From: Billgrantia saliphila
Lineage (GTDB): Bacteria > Pseudomonadota > Gammaproteobacteria > Pseudomonadales > Halomonadaceae
Reading direction: 5' to 3'
Length of the DNA stretch: 64,000 nt
Assembly: GCF_002930105.1 (NCBI RefSeq)
Contig: NZ_PJRN01000008.1
Location: forward strand, 1-64,000
In this document: positions 23,471 through 35,099 of the stretch, piece after piece
How the letters are laid out: each line of letters starts with the position of its first letter
Position numbering within the stretch: position 1 is the stretch's first letter
Program-made: the position numbers and the translations under genes
The notes under the pieces: generated by a model
Told to the model about the DNA's origin: nothing
The model's database searches: none
What the model saw: only the letters and a program-made list of their open reading frames with translations

Positions 23471-24835
23471 ATGCCTGATACCATTTCCAGCATCGTCTCT
23501 CCGCTTCGCAGCCTGGAAGTGCTTTCACAACACGAAGTGAACCGCCTGCGCGATACCTCTAAGGCGGGTCTGCACGATCTGCTGCGCCGCTGCGCGCTGG
23601 CCGTGCTGAGCTCCGGAAGCGTCACCGACGACAGCCTGGTGCTGATGGAGACCTACCACGATTTCGACATTGAGGTCATCCAGCAGGATCGCGGCATCCG
23701 GCTCAAGGTCACCAACGCCCCGGCGGAGGCCTTCGTCGACGGCAAGATGATCCGCGGTATCCGCGAACATCTCTCCTCCGTGCTGCGTGACATCGTCTAC
23801 GTCTACAACGAGATCCAGCATCACGCGCGCTTCGACCTGAGCACCGGCGAGGGCACCACCAACGCGGTCTTCCACATCCTGCGCAAGGCCGGCACGCTCA
23901 AGCCCGGCCGCGACCCCGGTATCGTGGTCTGCTGGGGCGGGCACTCGATCACGCGGGAGGAATACGACTATACCAAGGACGTGGGCTACCACCTTGGCCT
24001 GCGTGAGCTCGATATCTGTACCGGCTGCGGCCCGGGTGCCATGAAGGGCCCCATGAAGGGCGCCAACCTGGCTCATGCCAAGCAGCGCGTACCCGATGGT
24101 CGCTACCTGGGCATTTCCGAGCCCGGCATCATTGCCGCCGAGGCGCCCAATCCGCTGGTCAACGAACTGGTGGTGATGCCCGACATCGAGAAGCGCCTGG
24201 AGGCCTTCATCCGCATCGGCCATGGCATCGTGGTCTTTCCCGGAGGCGTCGGTACGGCGGAAGAGATCCTCTATCTCCTGGGCATCCTGCTTCACCCCGA
24301 CAACGCCGACATGGAAATGCCGGTGATCTTCACCGGCCCGGCCAGCGCCGCCGATTACTTCAAGCGCATCGATGAGTTCCTGGTCTACACGCTGGGCGAA
24401 TCGGCGCGCGCCAAGTATCGCATCATCGTCGACGACCCCGTCGAGGTGGCCCGCACCATGCGCGAAGGCATCGATGCCGTGACCGAGTTCCGTCGCGCCC
24501 ATCAGGACGCCTTCCATTTCAACTGGCGGCTGACTATCGCACGCAACTTCCAGGAAACCTTCGAGCCGACCCACGAAGCCATGGCCGGTTTGGCACTCCA
24601 CCCCAAACAGCCAGTGCATGAGCTGGCGGCCAACTTGCGACGCGCCTTCTCGGGCATCGTGGCGGGTAACGTCAAGGAGCGGGGGCTGCGCGCCATCGAG
24701 GCCCATGGCCCCTTCTCGCTGCATGCCGAGCCCGAGCTGATGCGACGTCTGGACGAACTGCTCGGCTCGTTCGTCGCCCAGGGGCGGATGAAACTGCCAG
24801 GGCAGGAATACGTGCCCTGCTATCGGCTGGTGTGA
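23471..24835 (+). CDS. ppnN: Nucleotide 5'-monophosphate nucleosidase PpnN (YgdH)
   Basis: A 454-residue protein of the PpnN/YgdH family: an N-terminal family-specific domain, a LOG/lysine-decarboxylase-like Rossmann core with the signature PGGVGTAEE (from residue 257), and a C-terminal domain. The family hydrolyses purine and pyrimidine nucleoside monophosphates to base and ribose 5-phosphate and in E. coli is activated by (p)ppGpp. Length and motifs are complete. The C-terminus ends EYVPCYRLV. Confidence 0.94.
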   Translation: MPDTISSIVSPLRSLEVLSQHEVNRLRDTSKAGLHDLLRRCALAVLSSGSVTDDSLVLMETYHDFDIEVIQQDRGIRLKVTNAPAEAFVDGKMIRGIREHLSSVLRDIVYVYNEIQHHARFDLSTGEGTTNAVFHILRKAGTLKPGRDPGIVVCWGGHSITREEYDYTKDVGYHLGLRELDICTGCGPGAMKGPMKGANLAHAKQRVPDGRYLGISEPGIIAAEAPNPLVNELVVMPDIEKRLEAFIRIGHGIVVFPGGVGTAEEILYLLGILLHPDNADMEMPVIFTGPASAADYFKRIDEFLVYTLGESARAKYRIIVDDPVEVARTMREGIDAVTEFRRAHQDAFHFNWRLTIARNFQETFEPTHEAMAGLALHPKQPVHELAANLRRAFSGIVAGNVKERGLRAIEAHGPFSLHAEPELMRRLDELLGSFVAQGRMKLPGQEYVPCYRLV

Positions 24836-24874
24836 TTGGCAGCTGGTGTGATTCGGTGAGCCAAGGTCTATACA

Positions 24875-24897
24875 GCGGCGTCTCGATCGGACGCCGC
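24875..24897. terminator. Hairpin between convergent ppnN and membrane-protein gene
   Basis: GCGGCGTC / GACGCCGC, 8-bp perfect stem with a 7-nt loop, placed between the two gene ends. No clear T-tract. Confidence 0.45.
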
Positions 24898-24900
24898 CGG

Positions 24901-25275
24901 TCAGTGTCTCTCGTCGACCGGACGCCACCACAGCCACAGGGCATGCAGCAGCAGGCCCAGGGTGGCGCCGTGCGCAATCAGCAGCTGCCAGCTGATCCAG
25001 GCGGTGAACAGCGCATGCCATATCCCCATCAAGGCCATACCCGCCGCCAGTGACAGAAGCAGGCGCTTGAACAGCTGCGGCAACCGTTCGCGCTCGCTCT
25101 TTTCCAGCATGCGCCAGTGCATCAGCGCAACGACGGCGACCACCGCGAGAGCCATTACGATCAGGGTCAGGCGGTTGTCGTTTCCGCCGGCCACATAGCG
25201 GGGAATGGTAGCCAGCATCAATATCAGCAGGCCCGTCAGCAGACTGAGACGTTCGGCTGTTGGCGTGGCTCCCAT
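24901..25275 (-). CDS. Small inner-membrane protein of unknown function
   Basis: A 124-residue protein with about four hydrophobic segments (LLTGLLILMLATIP, LTLIVMALAVVAVVALM, LLLSLAAGMALMGIWHALF, LLIAHGATLGLLLHALWLWW). The ATG at 25275 lies 2 nt after the flavodoxin stop, so it is very likely co-translated with it. I do not recognise the family; role unknown. Confidence 0.75.
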   Translation of the reverse strand: MGATPTAERLSLLTGLLILMLATIPRYVAGGNDNRLTLIVMALAVVAVVALMHWRMLEKSERERLPQLFKRLLLSLAAGMALMGIWHALFTAWISWQLLIAHGATLGLLLHALWLWWRPVDERH

Positions 25276-25277
25276 CG

Positions 25278-25742
25278 TCAGAGAACCGCCAGCCGTTGCT
25301 CTTCGATCCAAGCCTCCGCCCATGGCAGCGCAGCATCGTCAGCCATGAAGGTCTCCATGGCATCGACCTCGAGTCGCTCACCCAGGCGGGTGGCGCCCAG
25401 CCCCTGGAGCATCTCGTCAAGCCGGCGCCCGGCACCACAGAAGGTTTCACCGTAAGAGCTGTCGCCCAGCGCAATCAGGCCATAGCGCAGGTCCGTGAGC
25501 GCCGGGCTCTTCTCGTCGAGCTCGCGAGCGAAGGGCACGAAGTTGCCCGGAAAGTCGCCGCTGCCCGTGGTGGAAACGCAGAACAGGGCCAGATCTGGCG
25601 GCGCTTCAGTGAGATCGCCGAGGCTCGGCTGTTCCAGCACGTTCACCTCGTAACCTGCCGTCTCGAACAGCGGGGCCACCTGCTCGGCAACATCAAGCGC
25701 ACCACCATACATGGTGCCGACGAATATCTTCAGCTCTGGCAT
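25278..25742 (-). CDS. mioC: Flavodoxin-domain protein, MioC-like
   Basis: A 154-residue flavodoxin fold. FMN phosphate loop VGTMYGGALDVAEQ near residues 8-21, then STTGSGDFPGNFVPF and ALGDSSYGETFCGAGRRLDEML, the pattern of MioC/sulfite-reductase-type flavodoxins. It should carry electrons, for example towards biotin synthase in E. coli. An upstream start at 25817 would add 25 non-homologous residues, so MPELKIF (25742) is used. Followed by the small membrane protein gene. Confidence 0.9.
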   Translation of the reverse strand: MPELKIFVGTMYGGALDVAEQVAPLFETAGYEVNVLEQPSLGDLTEAPPDLALFCVSTTGSGDFPGNFVPFARELDEKSPALTDLRYGLIALGDSSYGETFCGAGRRLDEMLQGLGATRLGERLEVDAMETFMADDAALPWAEAWIEEQRLAVL

Positions 25743-25875
25743 GTCGGGGGAACCTGAGAAATTTCCATCGATATTAACATGATGCGGCCTCGTGACACAG
25801 GCAGCAACCCGCGTCACGACATGCAGCCCGAGCCAAGCCTGAGTATAATGCTCGGACTTATCTCAAGGAGGCGAC

Positions 25876-26082
25876 ATGCTGCAGACCTTCGAGGCCTGGA
25901 TCACCCCCATCATGATCGGGGGATTGATGCTATTCATGGCCTTCATCATCTGGGACCTGGCCAAGAAGTCACGTGCCGGGCGATTCGGCACCATCATGCT
26001 CTTCGTGGTGCTCGGTGCCGGTATGATGGGATACGTCTTCAAGGTAGTCATTACATGGATGCTGGAGCGTGGCGGCGTCTAG
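25876..26082 (+). CDS. DUF2788 family small membrane protein
   Basis: 68 residues with two membrane helices (ITPIMIGGLMLFMAFIIWDLA and FGTIMLFVVLGAGMMGYVF). A strong site AAGGAGGCGAC precedes the ATG. It matches the DUF2788 family of short gammaproteobacterial membrane proteins; function unknown. Divergent from mioC. Confidence 0.85.
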   Translation: MLQTFEAWITPIMIGGLMLFMAFIIWDLAKKSRAGRFGTIMLFVVLGAGMMGYVFKVVITWMLERGGV

Positions 26083-26145
26083 GCTATTCGTGCCCAGCCT
26101 GGCCCCGCTTCGTCAACGCGCCAACGATCCACGCGCCAATGGCAG

Positions 26146-26170
26146 AATGCCACCCGATGGGGTGGCATTC
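26146..26170. terminator. Hairpin between DUF2788 gene and ihfA
   Basis: GAATGCCACCC / GGGTGGCATTC, an 11-bp perfect stem with a 3-nt loop between convergent genes, placed to serve both. Confidence 0.6.
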
Positions 26171-26184
26171 AGGCTCACGCTGAC

Positions 26185-26493
26185 TCAGTTGGAAGGCGGT
26201 GGACCTTCGTAGCGCTCCACCTGGCTCTTGAGTTTCTGCCCGGGCCGGAACGTCACGACACGGCGTGCCGAGATGGGGATTTCCTCACCGGTCTTGGGAT
26301 TGCGCCCAGGGCGTTCACGCTTGTCACGTAGATCGAAGTTGCCGAAACCCGACAGCTTCACTTGCTCGTTCTCCCGCAGGCAGGCACGGATTTCCTCGAA
26401 AAACGCCTCCACCATGGCCTTGGCTTCGCGCTTGGTCAGCCCCAGCTCGGCGTGAAGATGTTCGGCCAGTTCCGCCTTGGTCAACGCTCCCAT
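26185..26493 (-). CDS. ihfA: Integration host factor subunit alpha
   Basis: 102-residue HU/IHF-fold protein. [37 protein letters not shown] includes the DNA-intercalating arm with its proline ([10 protein letters not shown]). It forms the IHF heterodimer with IhfB, bending DNA. It follows pheT after 103 nt, the conserved gammaproteobacterial order (pheST-ihfA), which separates it from ihfB and hup. Confidence 0.96.
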   Translation of the reverse strand: MGALTKAELAEHLHAELGLTKREAKAMVEAFFEEIRACLRENEQVKLSGFGNFDLRDKRERPGRNPKTGEEIPISARRVVTFRPGQKLKSQVERYEGPPPSN

Positions 26494-26596
26494 GTCTACT
26501 CCTCAGAGTGGCGGTCCAGCCCGTCGCCGCATCCCTTCACGCATCAAGCGTGATCCGTGAAGGGGTGGCGTGCGTACATTCGCACGCCATTCCGGC

Positions 26597-28978
26597 TCAC
26601 CCGCGCAGTTCGGCACCCAGGTTCTGATGCGATTCGGCGACGATGGCATCGACCAACTGATTGATTTCCTCGTCATTCAGCGTGCGCGAAGGATGCTGCC
26701 AGGTCAAGCCCAGCGCGACACTCTTGTAGCCTTCCGCGACTCCCTTGCCCCGATAGACGTCGAACAGGCTCAATTCCTGCAGCCATTGGCCGGCCTGGTG
26801 GCGCACGCAATCCAGGAGCGCCTGGACCGGCTGACGCTCATCGAGCAGGAAAGCCAGGTCTCGTCGCACCTCGGGGAACCGTGACAGCGGATCGAAGGCC
26901 GGCAGCCGGCCACGGGTCAGCGCATCCTGTCGCACCTCGAACAGGAAGGCTTCGACCTTGAGCCCCAACTCAGCTCTTACTCCGGGATGCAACGCACCGA
27001 TCCAACCGACCTGCTCACCCCGATACAGGATGCGCGCGCTCTGTCCGGGATGCAGTGCCGTATGATCGCCAGGCTCGAAGCGCCAGGCCTCAGGCTCGCC
27101 ACCCATGGCGATCAAGCTCTCCAGGTCGCCCTTCAGATCGAAGAAGTCGACTTTGTCGCGAGCGCCAGCCCAGCCTTCGGGTAACCGCGAACCGCACGCT
27201 AACGCCCCGAGCATGGGGGTCTGCTGCAACTCATCCAGCGCGCCGCGGAATACCAGGCCGGTCTCGAACAGCCGAACGCGCGTCTGCTGTCGGTTCAAGT
27301 TGTATTCCAGCGCCCTTACCAGACCCGGAAACAAGCTGGCCCGCATCACCGACAGGTCACTGGAGATGGGGTTGGCCAGCCTCGGCGATACGGCATCCGG
27401 CAACAGGGCCTTCTGCAACTCTGGCGCGACGAAGCTGTAGGTCACTGCCTCCTGGTAGCCACGCGCGACCATCTGGCGGCGCAACCGCGACAGCGGGGTG
27501 CGGGCCTCATGATCGGGACGTAGCGCCAGCCGCGCCGCCGGGCGGCGCACCGGCAGGCGATTGTAGCCGTGGATACGCGCCACTTCCTCGATCAGATCCT
27601 CCTCGATGGCGATGTCGAAGCGCCAGCTCGGCACCTGAACCTGCCAGCCATCGTCCACCAAGCTGACCGCCATGCCCAGCCGTTCGAGGATGTCGGCGAC
27701 CTCATCGCCGGGCAGCGCCTTGCACAGTGCCTGCTCGAGCCGCGCCGCGCGCAGCGTTACCTGCCGCTCGCCGGGCAGGTGCGCAGCGCTCGTCACTTCG
27801 ACCAATGGGCCGGGCTCGCCGCCGGTGACCTCGAGCAGCAGCGCCGTGGCACGCTCTACCGCGTCGCGGGTCAGCCGAGGGTCGACACCGCGCTCGAAGC
27901 GATGGGAGGCATCGGTGTGCAGACCGTAGGCGCGCGCCTGGCCGGCCACCGCCAGCGGAGAGAAGAACGCCGACTCCAGGAAGATGTCTCGTGTCGCCGG
28001 CCCGACGCCGGAGTCCTCGCCGCCCATCACGCCGGCAATCGCCAGCGGGCCGCGCTCGTCGGCAATGACCAGCGTCGAGGCGTTCAGGGTAATCTCCTGG
28101 CCGTCGAGGAGCACCAGCCGCTCGCCCTCGCGGGCCAGGCGCACCACCACCGCCCCGTGCAGATTCTCACGGTCGAAGGCGTGTAGCGGTTGGCCCAGCT
28201 CGAGCATCACGTAGTTGGTGATATCCACCACCGGGTCGATGGAGCGCACGCCGCTGCGCCGCAGCCGCTCGACCATCCATAAGGGCGTCTCGGCGGTCAC
28301 GTCGACCCCCTTGACCAACCGGCCGATGTAGCGCGGGCAGCGCTCGGCATCTTCGACGCGCACCGGAAAGGTCTCGTCATGCGCAGGAGCGACGGGCTCG
28401 ATGACAGGAGTGGTCACGGCCAGTCGATTGAGCACGCCGACTTCACGCGCCAGCCCCTTGAGGCTCAGGCAGTCGCCACGATTGGGCGTCAAGTCGACTT
28501 CGATGGTGTGATCGTCAAGGCCCATCCAGGCGCGAAACGCCTCGCCTGCCGGCGCATCGTCCGGCAGTACCAGGATGCCTTCGGAAGCCTCCTCATCAAG
28601 CCCCAATTCGGAGGCGGAGCAGATCATGCCACGGGACTCGACGCCGCGCAGCTTGGCCTTCTTGATCTTGAAATCCTCGGGCAGCACGGCCCCGACGCGC
28701 GCGAAAGGTACCTTCTGCCCCACCGCCACGTTGGGCGCACCGCACACTACCTGGACCGACTCGCCGCTGCCGTCGTCAACCAGACAGACATTGAGCTTGT
28801 CGGCATCCGGATGCTGTCGCTTGTCGACCACCTCGGCCACCACGACGCCCTCGAAGGCGGCAGCGACGGGCTCCACCGCATCGACTTCCAAGCCGGCCAT
28901 GGTGATCTGGTCGGCCAACCCCTGGGCGCCCAGCTGCGGCGATACCCACTCACGCAGCCACTGTTCGGAAAATTTCAT
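26597..28978 (-). CDS. pheT: Phenylalanyl-tRNA synthetase beta subunit
   Basis: 793 residues, normal length. Order: N-terminal tRNA-binding (OB) domain (VVDKRQHPDADKLNVCLVD), B3/B4 editing domain, B5, catalytic-like core, and C-terminal anticodon-binding FDX-ACB domain (FPEVRRDLAFLLDE...). With PheS it charges tRNA-Phe. Starts 26 nt after pheS and is followed by ihfA. Confidence 0.97.
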   Translation of the reverse strand: MKFSEQWLREWVSPQLGAQGLADQITMAGLEVDAVEPVAAAFEGVVVAEVVDKRQHPDADKLNVCLVDDGSGESVQVVCGAPNVAVGQKVPFARVGAVLPEDFKIKKAKLRGVESRGMICSASELGLDEEASEGILVLPDDAPAGEAFRAWMGLDDHTIEVDLTPNRGDCLSLKGLAREVGVLNRLAVTTPVIEPVAPAHDETFPVRVEDAERCPRYIGRLVKGVDVTAETPLWMVERLRRSGVRSIDPVVDITNYVMLELGQPLHAFDRENLHGAVVVRLAREGERLVLLDGQEITLNASTLVIADERGPLAIAGVMGGEDSGVGPATRDIFLESAFFSPLAVAGQARAYGLHTDASHRFERGVDPRLTRDAVERATALLLEVTGGEPGPLVEVTSAAHLPGERQVTLRAARLEQALCKALPGDEVADILERLGMAVSLVDDGWQVQVPSWRFDIAIEEDLIEEVARIHGYNRLPVRRPAARLALRPDHEARTPLSRLRRQMVARGYQEAVTYSFVAPELQKALLPDAVSPRLANPISSDLSVMRASLFPGLVRALEYNLNRQQTRVRLFETGLVFRGALDELQQTPMLGALACGSRLPEGWAGARDKVDFFDLKGDLESLIAMGGEPEAWRFEPGDHTALHPGQSARILYRGEQVGWIGALHPGVRAELGLKVEAFLFEVRQDALTRGRLPAFDPLSRFPEVRRDLAFLLDERQPVQALLDCVRHQAGQWLQELSLFDVYRGKGVAEGYKSVALGLTWQHPSRTLNDEEINQLVDAIVAESHQNLGAELRG

Positions 28979-29004
28979 GACAAATCCTGTTCTGCAGCGG
29001 TCGG

Positions 29005-30526
<1,522 letters not shown>

Positions 30527-30561
30527 GGCTTTCTCCTGACGTTAAATTGGCAACCCAAGGC

Positions 30562-30756
30562 TTACAGATTCGGCAACATGCGCTGGATCAGGGCCTTGTC
30601 GGCGTCGTGTACCTGCTTCATACCGCGCAGGTGCCGCTTACGCTTGGTCGACTTCTTGGTCAGGATATGGCTACGGAACGACTGCTTGTGCTTGAAGCCG
30701 TTGGCCGTCTTCTTGAAGCGCTTGGCAGCGCCACTGTTGGTCTTGATTTTCGGCAT
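30562..30756 (-). CDS. rpmI: 50S ribosomal protein L35
   Basis: 64 residues, begins [20 protein letters not shown], the L35 signature. Between infC and rplT as in nearly all gammaproteobacteria; 83 nt after infC. Confidence 0.98.
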   Translation of the reverse strand: MPKIKTNSGAAKRFKKTANGFKHKQSFRSHILTKKSTKRKRHLRGMKQVHDADKALIQRMLPNL

Positions 30757-30839
30757 GAGGTTAACTCCGCTCGAGATTTTTCAGAAAACCCGAGGCCGGT
30801 GGCCGGCAGAGCCGGTCACCCGTTGGACTGGCCTACGGA

Positions 30840-31379
30840 TCACTTCTTCTTGGGGGCAACGATCATGGTCATCTGGCGCCCTTCCATCTTGGGGAAGGAC
30901 TCCACGGTCCCGATATCCTCGAGATCCGCGGCGATCCGCTCCATCAGCTTGCGGCCGATGTCCTGGTGCGCCATCTCACGGCCGCGAAAACGCAGCGTGA
31001 CCTTGCCCTTGTCGCCACCTTCGAGGAAACGAATCAGGTTTCGAAGCTTGACCTGATAGTCGCCCTCGTCGGTGCCAGGCCGGAATTTGACTTCCTTGAC
31101 CTGAATCTGCTTCGTCTTCTTCTTCTGAGCTGACTTCTGCTTTTTCTGCTCGAAGACGAACTTGCCGTAATCCATGATCTTGCAGACGATCGGATCGGCA
31201 TTGGAAATCTGCACGAGGTCTAGACCGGCCGCTTCGGCACGCTCGAGCGCTTCGCTGGTAGGCACGACACCCAGCTGCTCGCCGTCGCTATCGATCAGGC
31301 GAACCTGATCCTCGGTAATCCGCTCGTTCATTGGGGGGCGCTTGTCCTGAGGACGTCCGCGCGGGCTGCTTCGCTTGAT
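30840..31379 (-). CDS. infC: Translation initiation factor IF-3, with non-standard AUC start
   Basis: IF-3 with [55 protein letters not shown] and [14 protein letters not shown]. The only in-frame ATG (31331) would leave 163 residues, lack a ribosome site and remove the basic N-terminal tail. Reading 16 codons further up gives an ATC codon at 31379 with GGAGACGGAACG just before it and a 179-residue protein ending its tail in [14 protein letters not shown], the expected length (E. coli 180). E. coli infC starts with AUU, and IF-3 represses its own message by rejecting non-standard starts; AUC has been reported for Myxococcus infC. The same self-control is inferred here. Follows thrS by 61 nt. 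Confidence 0.9.
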   Translation of the reverse strand: MKRSSPRGRPQDKRPPMNERITEDQVRLIDSDGEQLGVVPTSEALERAEAAGLDLVQISNADPIVCKIMDYGKFVFEQKKQKSAQKKKTKQIQVKEVKFRPGTDEGDYQVKLRNLIRFLEGGDKGKVTLRFRGREMAHQDIGRKLMERIAADLEDIGTVESFPKMEGRQMTMIVAPKKK

Positions 31380-31440
31380 CGTTCCGTCTCCGTTCCGGTA
31401 ATTGACGATGTCGTTACCAACCTGTCTTTACCAACCTATG

Positions 31441-33339
31441 CTACCACCCTTCTGCCCGAATCCGCTCAATGAAGGCATCAACGGTCATGGTACCCAGGTT
31501 TTCGCCAGTGCGCGTACGCACGGCAACCGAGTCGGCTTCGACTTCCTTATCCCCCACTACCAAGAGATAGGGAACTTTCTGCAACGTATGTTCGCGGATT
31601 TTAAAGCCGATCTTCTCGTTCCTCAAGTCCGCCTTGACGCGAAGACCAATTTTCTGCAAGCGACGCTCGAGTTCCACGGCATAATCGCGCTGCGCATCGG
31701 TGATCGTCATGATCACCGCCTGCTCCGGCGCCAGCCATAACGGCATCGCGCCGGCATAGTGCTCGATCAGGATGCCGATGAAGCGCTCCATCGAACCGAC
31801 GATGGCGCGGTGAAGCATGACCGGCGGTTTGCGATCCCCCTCTTCGGTCACGTACTGGGCACCGAGACGCGTCGGCATCATGAAGTCGACCTGCATAGTG
31901 CCGACCTGCCACTCGCGACCGAGGCAATCCTTCATGTGGTACTCGATCTTGGGCCCGTAGAAGGCGCCCTCCCCGGGCAGCTCCTCCCACTCGACCTCAC
32001 AGGCCGACAGCGCCCCTCGCAGCGCGGCCTCAGCGCGATCCCAGACATCGTCGCTGCCCAGGCGCTTCTCCGGCCGCAGTGCGATCTTGACCGCAATGTC
32101 CTCAAAGCCGAAGTCACGGTACACCTTGAGCGCCTGCCGATGGAAAGCCGTTACTTCCGGCTCGATCTGAGCTTCGGTACAGAAGACGTGGCCGTCGTCC
32201 TGAGTGAAGGCGCGCACGCGCATGATGCCGTGCAATGCACCCGACGGTTCGTTGCGATGACAACCACCGAACTCGCCGTAACGAACCGGCAGCTCACGAT
32301 AGCTGCGCAGCCCCGAATTGAAGACCTGGACGTGGCCGGGGCAGTTCATCGGCTTGAGCGCGTATTCGCGCTTCTCCGACTCGGTGAAGAACATGTTCTC
32401 GGCGTAGTTGTCCCAGTGGCCGGACTTTTTCCATAGCGAGACGTCCATGATCTGAGGGCAGCGGATCTCCTGATAGCCGCCTTCGTGATAGACGTTGCGC
32501 ATGTACTGCTCTACCACCTGCCACAGCGTCCACCCCTTGGGGTGCCAAAACACCATACCCGGAGCTTCTTCCTGCATGTGGAAATAGTCGAGCTTGCGGG
32601 CCAGCTTGCGGTGGTCGCGCTTTTCGGCCTCTTCGAGTCGCTGCAGGTAGGCCTTGAGCTGCTTTTTGTCACCCCAGGCAGTGCCGTAGATCCGCGTCAG
32701 CATCGGCTTGCTGGCATCCCCGCGCCAATAGGCGCCGGCCAGCTTGGTCAGTTTGAATGCCTTCAGGTGCCGAGTGTTGGGCACGTGCGGCCCCCGACAC
32801 ATGTCGGTGTATTCCTTGTGATAGTAGAGACGGATGGTCTCTCCCGAAGGAATATCCCGGATGATTTCCTGCTTGTAGGGCTCGTCGCGCTGCTCGAAGG
32901 TGCGCATCGCATGGTCGCGGTCGACGTACTCGCGAACCACGTCGTATTCGCTGTCGATCAGCACCTTCATGCGCTCCTCGATCGCGGCCAAGTCATCAGG
33001 CGTGATGGATCGGCCGAAATCGATGTCGTAATAGAAGCCGTCCTCGATCACCGGCCCGATCGCCACCTTGGCCTCGGGATAGAGCTGCTTGACGGCATGG
33101 CCGACCAGGTGCGCGCAGGAGTGCCGGATGACTTCCAGCCCCTCCGGATCGCGCGCGGTGACGATGGCCGCCTCGGCGTCATGCTCGATGAGGTCGGCGG
33201 CATCCACCAGCTTGCCGTCAATCTTGCCGGCCACGCACGCCTTGGCAAGCCCGGGGCCGATGGACTCGGCGAGCTGCATGATGGAAATGGGTTCTTCGAA
33301 GGTTCTCTGACTGCCGTCGGGCAGGGTCACGATGGGCAT
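31441..33339 (-). CDS. thrS: Threonyl-tRNA synthetase
   Basis: 632 residues beginning [21 protein letters not shown] (TGS domain). The frame is open to 33381 but the extension is not homologous. Then the editing domain with [16 protein letters not shown] (the HXXXH site), the class II core with [10 protein letters not shown] (zinc cysteine) and [19 protein letters not shown], and a C-terminal anticodon-binding domain. First gene of the thrS-infC-rpmI-rplT group. Confidence 0.97.
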   Translation of the reverse strand: MPIVTLPDGSQRTFEEPISIMQLAESIGPGLAKACVAGKIDGKLVDAADLIEHDAEAAIVTARDPEGLEVIRHSCAHLVGHAVKQLYPEAKVAIGPVIEDGFYYDIDFGRSITPDDLAAIEERMKVLIDSEYDVVREYVDRDHAMRTFEQRDEPYKQEIIRDIPSGETIRLYYHKEYTDMCRGPHVPNTRHLKAFKLTKLAGAYWRGDASKPMLTRIYGTAWGDKKQLKAYLQRLEEAEKRDHRKLARKLDYFHMQEEAPGMVFWHPKGWTLWQVVEQYMRNVYHEGGYQEIRCPQIMDVSLWKKSGHWDNYAENMFFTESEKREYALKPMNCPGHVQVFNSGLRSYRELPVRYGEFGGCHRNEPSGALHGIMRVRAFTQDDGHVFCTEAQIEPEVTAFHRQALKVYRDFGFEDIAVKIALRPEKRLGSDDVWDRAEAALRGALSACEVEWEELPGEGAFYGPKIEYHMKDCLGREWQVGTMQVDFMMPTRLGAQYVTEEGDRKPPVMLHRAIVGSMERFIGILIEHYAGAMPLWLAPEQAVIMTITDAQRDYAVELERRLQKIGLRVKADLRNEKIGFKIREHTLQKVPYLLVVGDKEVEADSVAVRTRTGENLGTMTVDAFIERIRAEGW

Positions 33340-33625
33340 TGAGGCGTCCTTTGCGCAGTGGTGATCCATACCAGGGATCACGTGTCGCGGCTATGGCAAA
33401 CGGGTAACGAAACATGGCGCGAATTGCGCAGCCCACCCACTACGCTGGGCGATCGGGTGCCATTGCTTCGGCCCCGCTGCGCGTCGCGGCAGCGCACAAG
33501 ACTAACAGAATGGCCATGACCTTCGCCATGCCCCGATCAAAGCAAGTACTGATTTCAAAGACCAAAGCAGCCGGGAGGACCACAAGAGGACGGCGAAAAT
33601 CGGACGGTTGCGAGAGAGCTAACGC
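33340..33625 (-). other. Region upstream of thrS
   Basis: About 290 bp without a convincing gene. It should contain the thrS promoter and leader. I could not recognise a tRNA-Thr-like operator by eye. A minus-strand frame (33440-33757) crosses it and the ompA terminator and is judged spurious. Confidence 0.4.
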
Positions 33626-33626
33626 A

Positions 33627-33652
33627 GCAGGGGCACCCGAAGGTGCCCCTGC
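33627..33652 (-). terminator. Hairpin downstream of the OmpA-like gene
   Basis: GCAGGGGCACC-CGAA-GGTGCCCCTGC, an 11-bp perfect stem with a stable CGAA-type tetraloop, 38 nt beyond the stop codon on the minus strand. Confidence 0.7.
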
Positions 33653-33689
33653 CGATGCCGCGCTCCGACGTATCGGAGAGAAACGTGGA

Positions 33690-34388
33690 TCAATCCCAGT
33701 TGATGATTTCCACGCGACGGTTCTGCTGCCGCCCGGCATCGGTCTCGTTGGTCGCAACCGGATTCTCTTCGCCGAAGCCGCGCGTTGTCATGCGGCGCTC
33801 GTCGATACCGCGCGAAACCAGGTACTCCTTGACCGAGTCGGCACGGCGCTGGGAGAGATCCTGGTTGTACTGAGCGGAACCGACCGAGTCGGTATGACCC
33901 TCGATGCGTACGCGCAGGTCCGGGTTCTCGCGCAACGTGGTGGCGACTTCGTCGAGTGTCCGATGTGCCTGGGGACGAATCTCGGCCGAATCGAACGCGA
34001 AGGTGACTTCGCTATCGAGCGTTACGGTCTCGAACTCAGTCACCGGTGCAGGCTCCGGCTCAGGCATCGGCTCGGGCTCGGCTACCGGCTCGGGCTCCGG
34101 TGTACGGTCGGCACACAGCAGGCCGCCGACAGCAGCACCGGCGGTCGCCCCGAGGGCGGTGTTCTCTTCCTCATCGGAGCTACCGCTAGTGGCGTAAGCG
34201 ATGCTGCCACCGATCAGGCCACCGGCAATGCCGCAAACCACCGGCTGCTGGTACCAGGCACGATCGCTGGAAGCGGTGGTCGCGCCACTGCCCGACCTTT
34301 CGCCGCCCCTCTGGAAATCCGTGGCACAGCCCGAGAGGCCAATCACCAATGCAGAACCCAACAGTAAGCCAGTCGTAGATTTTTTCAT
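33690..34388 (-). CDS. OmpA-family peptidoglycan-binding lipoprotein with glycine zipper
   Basis: 232 residues. Lipobox LSGC with C21 as the lipidation site; a glycine-zipper membrane-associating segment (GIAGGLIGGSIAY...GATAGAAVGGLL, about 53-92); a Pro/Glu linker of EPEP repeats (about 96-113); then an OmpA_C domain with FDSAEIRPQA, EGHTDSVGSAQYNQDLSQRRADSV and NRRVEI. It should tether the outer membrane to peptidoglycan. RBS AGAAGGAGTCTTGCA is strong. Monocistronic, with its own terminator. Confidence 0.92.
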   Translation of the reverse strand: MKKSTTGLLLGSALVIGLSGCATDFQRGGERSGSGATTASSDRAWYQQPVVCGIAGGLIGGSIAYATSGSSDEEENTALGATAGAAVGGLLCADRTPEPEPVAEPEPMPEPEPAPVTEFETVTLDSEVTFAFDSAEIRPQAHRTLDEVATTLRENPDLRVRIEGHTDSVGSAQYNQDLSQRRADSVKEYLVSRGIDERRMTTRGFGEENPVATNETDAGRQQNRRVEIINWD

Positions 34389-34631
34389 TGCAAGACTCCT
34401 TCTCGATTCATCTCGGGGCTACACATTATGAGCTCCCGCTGTCAGGACACTCATTGACCTAACGGCTCAAAGTGTAGGCCGCTTTCGGCCGCGCTCAAAG
34501 CGCGACCTCATTCCTTTGCGTGACTACAGGCTCTTCCCGATCAGGAAAAAACTCGCAACAGCCACTGCTTAGCTTGCCGTAGTATGCAAAGCGGTGCAAA
34601 CATACTCGACCGTACAAACGCTGTATAGAGG

Positions 34632-35099
34632 TCAGTGAAGACTGTCCGGCCAGCCACGATGAAATTCGATCACTTCATGTGCCGCTCTCAGAACCGGCTG
34701 CCGCCACTCCGCTTCGATCTCAAGGCGCTCGCGGTCCTCGCGCATTCTGTCACGCGGTGCCAGCGCCTTGCGAGCCGAGTGGGTATGCAGATGCCGCGTA
34801 CGGGCATAAACCTCGCCAAATGCCTGAAACGCAGGCCTCTCGATCAGGCGTGGGTCGAGGATGTCCAGCAGCATCTTGCAGCGCCAGGCTCCCTCGGTGA
34901 TATCGACCTGTTCCTGCAGCAGCGAGGCCGCCACGATCTCGAGATTGGACAGGCAGTTCTCGTGAGCGCGTCGCAGTTCCTGCTCGTGAAAGGCATCACG
35001 ACGCTTCACTTCCCGCCATAGAGTAAAGGCGTAGGCTGCCAATCCGGCGACGATGGCCAGCCCCAGGGCCAGCAGGATCAGTGCGGTGGTCGTCGTCAT
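34632..35099 (-). CDS. DUF2489 family protein
   Basis: 155 residues: one N-terminal membrane helix (ALILLALGLAIVAGLAAYAFTLW) and a soluble alpha-helical part with WRCKMLLDILDP and HEVIEFHRGWPDSLH typical of DUF2489. Start at MTTTTALILL (35099) because the longer frame adds 20 unrelated residues. Function unknown. Confidence 0.85.
   Translation of the reverse strand: MTTTTALILLALGLAIVAGLAAYAFTLWREVKRRDAFHEQELRRAHENCLSNLEIVAASLLQEQVDITEGAWRCKMLLDILDPRLIERPAFQAFGEVYARTRHLHTHSARKALAPRDRMREDRERLEIEAEWRQPVLRAAHEVIEFHRGWPDSLH

Noticed and set aside
33440..33757. 105-codon minus frame upstream of thrS
   Set aside because: Crosses the OmpA-gene terminator and overlaps its 3' end; no homology pattern.
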